Shown here piece after piece: positions 60,349 to 64,000 of a stretch of DNA of 64,000 bases (its first letter is position 1; each line of letters opens with the position of its first letter). The notes beneath the pieces are model-generated. The model did not search any database, was not told where the DNA came from, and saw nothing but the letters and a program-made list of their open reading frames with translations. Position numbers and translations under genes: made by a program. The stretch is from Fasciolopsis buskii (taxonomy: Eukaryota > Platyhelminthes > Trematoda > Plagiorchiida > Fasciolidae), in assembly GCA_008360955.1 (NCBI GenBank), contig LUCM01006847.1, forward strand, positions 4,006-68,005, in the 5' to 3' direction.

Positions 60349-61485
60349 GTTCTGTGCGATCTTTCAAACGTTTGGAGCACACCGAATTTTGCCTTCAATC
60401 TTAAATTTGTGTCAGTAGACTTCTGACGAAGGTGCGCAGTGCGCATGCGTCCTACCGCAATTCATTGTTTGGATGAATGAGGTCATCTAAAATTCTATAT
60501 GAACAGTGCAGCTAGCCGTACGATCGCCTTTGGCCCAGCATCAAATATATGGCTGAGCTAAAAGTTTTGTCTTCTGCCTCCTTCCCGGGCGGTTACTAGA
60601 AAGGGTTCAGAAGTGGAAGCCGACGTGTTGATTAAAATTTCATTATAAGGAACAAGCGACAACATCGAGGAGCATAAGAGCTACCGAAAAATTGTGTGAT
60701 GAGGTTATCTTTCCTTGGAATTTCTTATTCCACTACGGCTTAGGCGACACGGTGTGTACCAGACAGCGCCCATCGTAGAAGTTAGCCTCGAGAAGCTTGT
60801 ATCGCTTTCAAAATTGGATACTAATTAAAACGTCGTTAAGGAGCTACTTATTCACGTGAATGACAGGTTTTTTAGGGGACCGAATCATTTGACCTTTGTC
60901 ATCGAGATGACAATCGTGCTAACAAGTGCATACATCAACTTATTCATAGATGGCGACGAACGCCGCCCCAGGTTATGACAATGACAAATGAACCACGAGG
61001 CATTTGCGAACAGTCTACTCAGAACCAGTCACAATTTTGTGTTCGTGCGTGAACCGAGGCAATAAACAAAAAAACGAAAATGCACTATGCTGTTACACGT
61101 ATAGCATGACAGCTGGTTACAAGTTGACAACGTACAAACGAAGCAAACAATGATAGAGACCATATCACGTGCCACAACCGAACAATTCGGGGATAGAAAG
61201 CAATGATTCAATTATCAAACTGGTTTTTGCCAACCAAAATCTTCAACACGAAATCTTGTATGATCTAAGAATGCCTAACAGTTGGCATAGTGCTACTAGA
61301 ATCGAACAAGCAAACAACACAAAAGGGTTCCAAATGATGTTGGTTTGGTACGATTTCGAACTAAAGGATGACATCGATAGCATCGGCAATCAGTCCAGAG
61401 GATCCATAAGCAACAAATCTGAAGCATTCAGCAAGGCTGTTTAAGTGTTTTCAAAAAAACAGCGCGAAAAAATAGAGCAACTTAC
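60349..61485. other. Part of a dvl intron, nothing recognised
   Basis: A plus-strand 91-codon frame at 61169-61444 has no known motif. Nothing else stands out. Confidence 0.5.
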
Positions 61486-61555
61486 CCAAGACACCACTCG
61501 ACCGTTAAAGCATGGCAAGATCGCACTATCATCAAAAATTTCCTCCTTTACCACG
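61486..61555 (-). CDS. dvl: Dishevelled exon: C-terminal third of the DIX domain
   Basis: A 70-base exon between an acceptor (tttttaatttcag) and the donor GTAAGTTGC. After one base of a split codon it reads [16 protein letters not shown] and NGRVVSW. This is the last part of the DIX domain, nearly as in fly and vertebrate ([24 protein letters not shown]). The DIX domain forms head-to-tail polymers that recruit Axin. The phase fits both the LVTADGS exon downstream and an upstream exon ending in FG. That upstream exon, with the rest of DIX and the start codon, is not in the 2.4 kb left in the window. Confidence 0.93.
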
Positions 61556-62265
61556 CTGAAATTAAAAATACGGATAACAAACAATACGACTGCTTACGAT
61601 AGGTAGATTTATTTTCAGTATGAGAAACAGAATGAAAAAATACGGCATTCAAAATGCAAGACTTTTCCCCTGGGGTTGTGTCGTTTAAATCTCCCAAATG
61701 ATCAGTGAAATATTGCGAATACATTCAACAACTTTTAGGCAACCTATCGACAAAATTAACAAAATTGTAACAGCGATGATAACGAGATAAACTGAAGCAA
61801 CTTTCAGAGAGAACCGCTTTCTGTTGTATACAGTTCGAAATTTTAGTCCAGCTGCATTTTAAAAAATCAATTGACTTGGCATAGGACCTTTATGCTACTC
61901 ATTTTATTGCATTTTATCTAGTAAAACAGGACAGCAACCCGGCAAGTTTCACCTGATCAAGTGCACTATGAACCCAAATGCCGATCGGGGGGCCAGTGCA
62001 ACCGAACGCCTATGAATCGTATGCAAAACGATTTTACAATCGAACACCAGATCGTCCTTTGACTGCTGCATCGAAAATGTGCGCGGCAGGGGATATGATT
62101 TAGCATTCGTGAAATAAGTCACTTTCAACAAACCGGAACAACGTTAATATCTCCGTTATCTTCAAAGACGAAGCGAAATACAGAAATATTCACTCTTCTG
62201 CACAGCCCTTTTGTGTTATTGATTGAGCAGTTCATTGATTAGTGCCTTGATACTCTCTCGCCAAG
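61556..62265. other. Part of a dvl intron, nothing recognised
   Basis: Searched for the upstream DIX exon without success. Confidence 0.5.
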
Positions 62266-64000
62266 TCACGCACCGACCAACTCAACCCATCTCCTAGCGA
62301 TTATTTGCCTCCCAGAGGACAACACAAACCGAGACAGTCCATCTGCCCGCACGCAAACTCAACCCCCAACAAAATTAATTTATTCAAATTCAGAAAATGA
62401 TTGATCAGTAGAGCTATGACACTCAATACCAAAAACCTAACCTCTGAGTTCTTCAAAATTCTACAACCACACTAACAGTACTACAAAGATAACAGTTTGT
62501 CCAAACAAAGAAAGTATTCACACACCTGTCCACAAAGGTCGTTTCTGAACCGTCTAGCACGACCGATCTTACTGTTCCAACGAAAACTCGACCTATGATT
62601 CATAAGTAGATGTTGCACTGACGTCATGGATACCTCAACATGGTAAGCGTCTATCAAGTTTGCGGTGAACGTGCCGATGCTTTAGGAGACATACGAACAC
62701 CAAGAACGACGGAACAATCCATATTGCAAGAAATAAAACCTGCTTGCTTTGCCAAACTTCTTTCTCTACAGATAAGCTTTCCGCCTGAATATTTGAGGTG
62801 AGCAAAAGCAAAACGTATGACAAGCATTCCTACAGTTTTGCAAACGGCCGAGAAGATTCTCGATCTTCATTCAGCAGCACGAAATTGACCGCGTATTCTA
62901 AGTCAGACGATTTCCTGTCTGAATAAACACCGACACCACCAGTCTACCACGAAGATGAAAATATCTCCATAATCACATCGATTTCGGAGTTAAAGAAGAA
63001 CGTAGAGAGACCAACCCATACAATAACCACTGCCTGTGATGAACAGAAATGCAAGGCTGTCGTAAGCACAAATTCAGCTTCGGTTGGTTCCATATAAACA
63101 TTGAAAGAACGGAATAAATTTCTCTCCTGCATTCTTCAGTCAAAAGCGGCACCACAGAATTCCACGGTCTAATGAGTCGATTACCGATCTCACATCAAGA
63201 AACACAGAGATTGTGGATATACAGAATCTACCCCTATGTCCTAATACTTTCAAAATTCGCTTCCTTTCCCAGATGGCTTTAAACAGTTCTAATAATTCGA
63301 CTGCTAAAACTTCGCCACGATCCTTGAAAAAAACACCGACATAGCTTACCTAGATCAGGCTCATAGTTAGCTGACAACTCAGGGATTTGGGCATCTCACT
63401 ATATGCGTATGCGTTATCCGAGAGAACGAATATGCAAGCATCTAACAGAACAATTGAAGTCAAACATACCTCTCATTCCGGAACCCCTATGAAACTTGAA
63501 GTTATGCATAGTGTCTGACGCCGTGTACAAACCATCTTTAATCCACTCCCAATATTCCCTAGAAGACCGGGATTTTGGTTGTGTTGACAAGCACCTCGAA
63601 AGCAACGACCGGAACTCAAGTCGACGATTATCACTTAGATGCGANGTGCAAAACAGGTGGGTCTGGTGTTGGTGCGATCACGGATCACTCGCAAACATGG
63701 TGTGATCTAATTTCACACATTTGGACCACAACAACTCACAATCTTCAACTGATCGGTTCCATTGATGACCAACGATGCAGCTTATTTGAATCCTACTTTG
63801 TGAAGGCGAAGGAGGGCCCTAGGTGAGCCGATGTCGGTCTAAATGGCAAAAGTCTGTGTTCGCTTGAAAAAGTCAACCAGCAGAACAAACCTGATCGAGG
63901 CAACCATCGTTGTCGGCTCGATCGACTGGGACAGCAATTGGGTCTCAAATGCGCCCCTCTGTGTCCCCAAAACAATCAACTTGGACACTAAAGTCATCGG
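62266..64000 (-). mobile_element. RTE-like copy C, runs out of the window
   Basis: Same sequence as copy B from 56556 on, at an offset of 5710, with very few differences (for example gatttcggag here and gattttggag in B). It contains the N at 63645. The 5' end of the element lies beyond 64000. Confidence 0.9.
63645..63645. other. Single N replacing two bases (assembly seam)
   Basis: Copies A and B read gatgcgaccgtgcaaaac where this copy reads gatgcga, N, gtgcaaaac. So the N stands for CC, with no duplicated flank. Confidence 0.85.

Larger units (their letters stand above)
13204..61555 (-). other. dvl: Dishevelled gene span, seven exons recognised
   Basis: Dishevelled carries Wnt signals from Frizzled receptors to the Axin/GSK3 complex and to planar-polarity outputs. 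Its DIX domain polymerises, its PDZ domain binds the Frizzled tail, and its DEP domain docks at the membrane. The seven exons join without a frame break, in phases 0, 2, 1, 2, 0 and 2 at successive introns. Introns are about 17.3, 5.6, 12.2, 4.3, 2.1 and 5.3 kb. The reading gives a DIX end, an acidic/Ser-rich spacer, a basic patch, PDZ and a linker, in the family's known order. The first DIX exon and DEP are missing from view. Extra small exons cannot be excluded. The introns hold most of the retroelements described here. Confidence 0.9.

Noticed and set aside
61169..61444. Plus-strand 91-codon open frame
   Set aside because: No recognisable motif; antisense and within the dvl intron directly below the DIX exon.

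Overview
The window is eukaryotic. It holds one large, intron-rich gene buried in degraded retrotransposons, with no operons and no ribosomal or tRNA genes that I can see. The retroelement mix (many broken RTE/SR2-like non-LTR elements, a Penelope-like element, Tc1/mariner relics, a hammerhead ribozyme), the 2-17 kb introns and the (TA)n tracts point to a parasitic flatworm with a large genome, most likely a fluke. Species cannot be fixed from the sequence alone.

The only host gene I can build is dishevelled (dvl/dsh), the cytoplasmic scaffold of Wnt signalling, on the minus strand. Seven exons join in frame, in this transcription order: 61486-61555 (end of the DIX domain), 44037-44146, 38174-38388, 25777-26008, 21350-21443 (basic patch), 18995-19281 (PDZ domain) and 13204-13699 (end of PDZ plus a Gly/Ser/Gln-rich linker). 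Together they give about 501 codons. The first DIX exon and the DEP domain are not in view; both recognised ends are splice junctions, so the gene continues on both sides.

Almost everything else is mobile DNA in the introns. Positions 1-2341 and 29388-32204 are near-identical inverted copies, each holding a Tc1-like transposase relic and an RTE 3' fragment. RTE copies lie at about 2.3-4.5, 14.4, 19.8, 24.8-25.3, 28-29.9, 35.6-37.0, 39.6-42.5, 47.7-54.2, 56.6-58.6 and 62.3-64 kb. A Penelope-like reverse transcriptase fragment (27168-27857, minus) sits between two (TA)n(GA)n microsatellites. A near-canonical hammerhead ribozyme (11585-11629, minus) sits inside a 205-bp foldback, with degenerate relatives at 9.5 and 34.7 kb. 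Other repeats are a 317-bp tandem unit (45.4-46.2 kb), a 1.2-kb element with about 190-bp terminal inverted repeats (59.1-60.3 kb) and two families of short dispersed repeats.

Three single-N joins (2865, 30943, 63645) mark assembly seams. The first two are flanked by duplicated sequence of 975 and 465 bp, which looks like unmerged contig overlap rather than biology.
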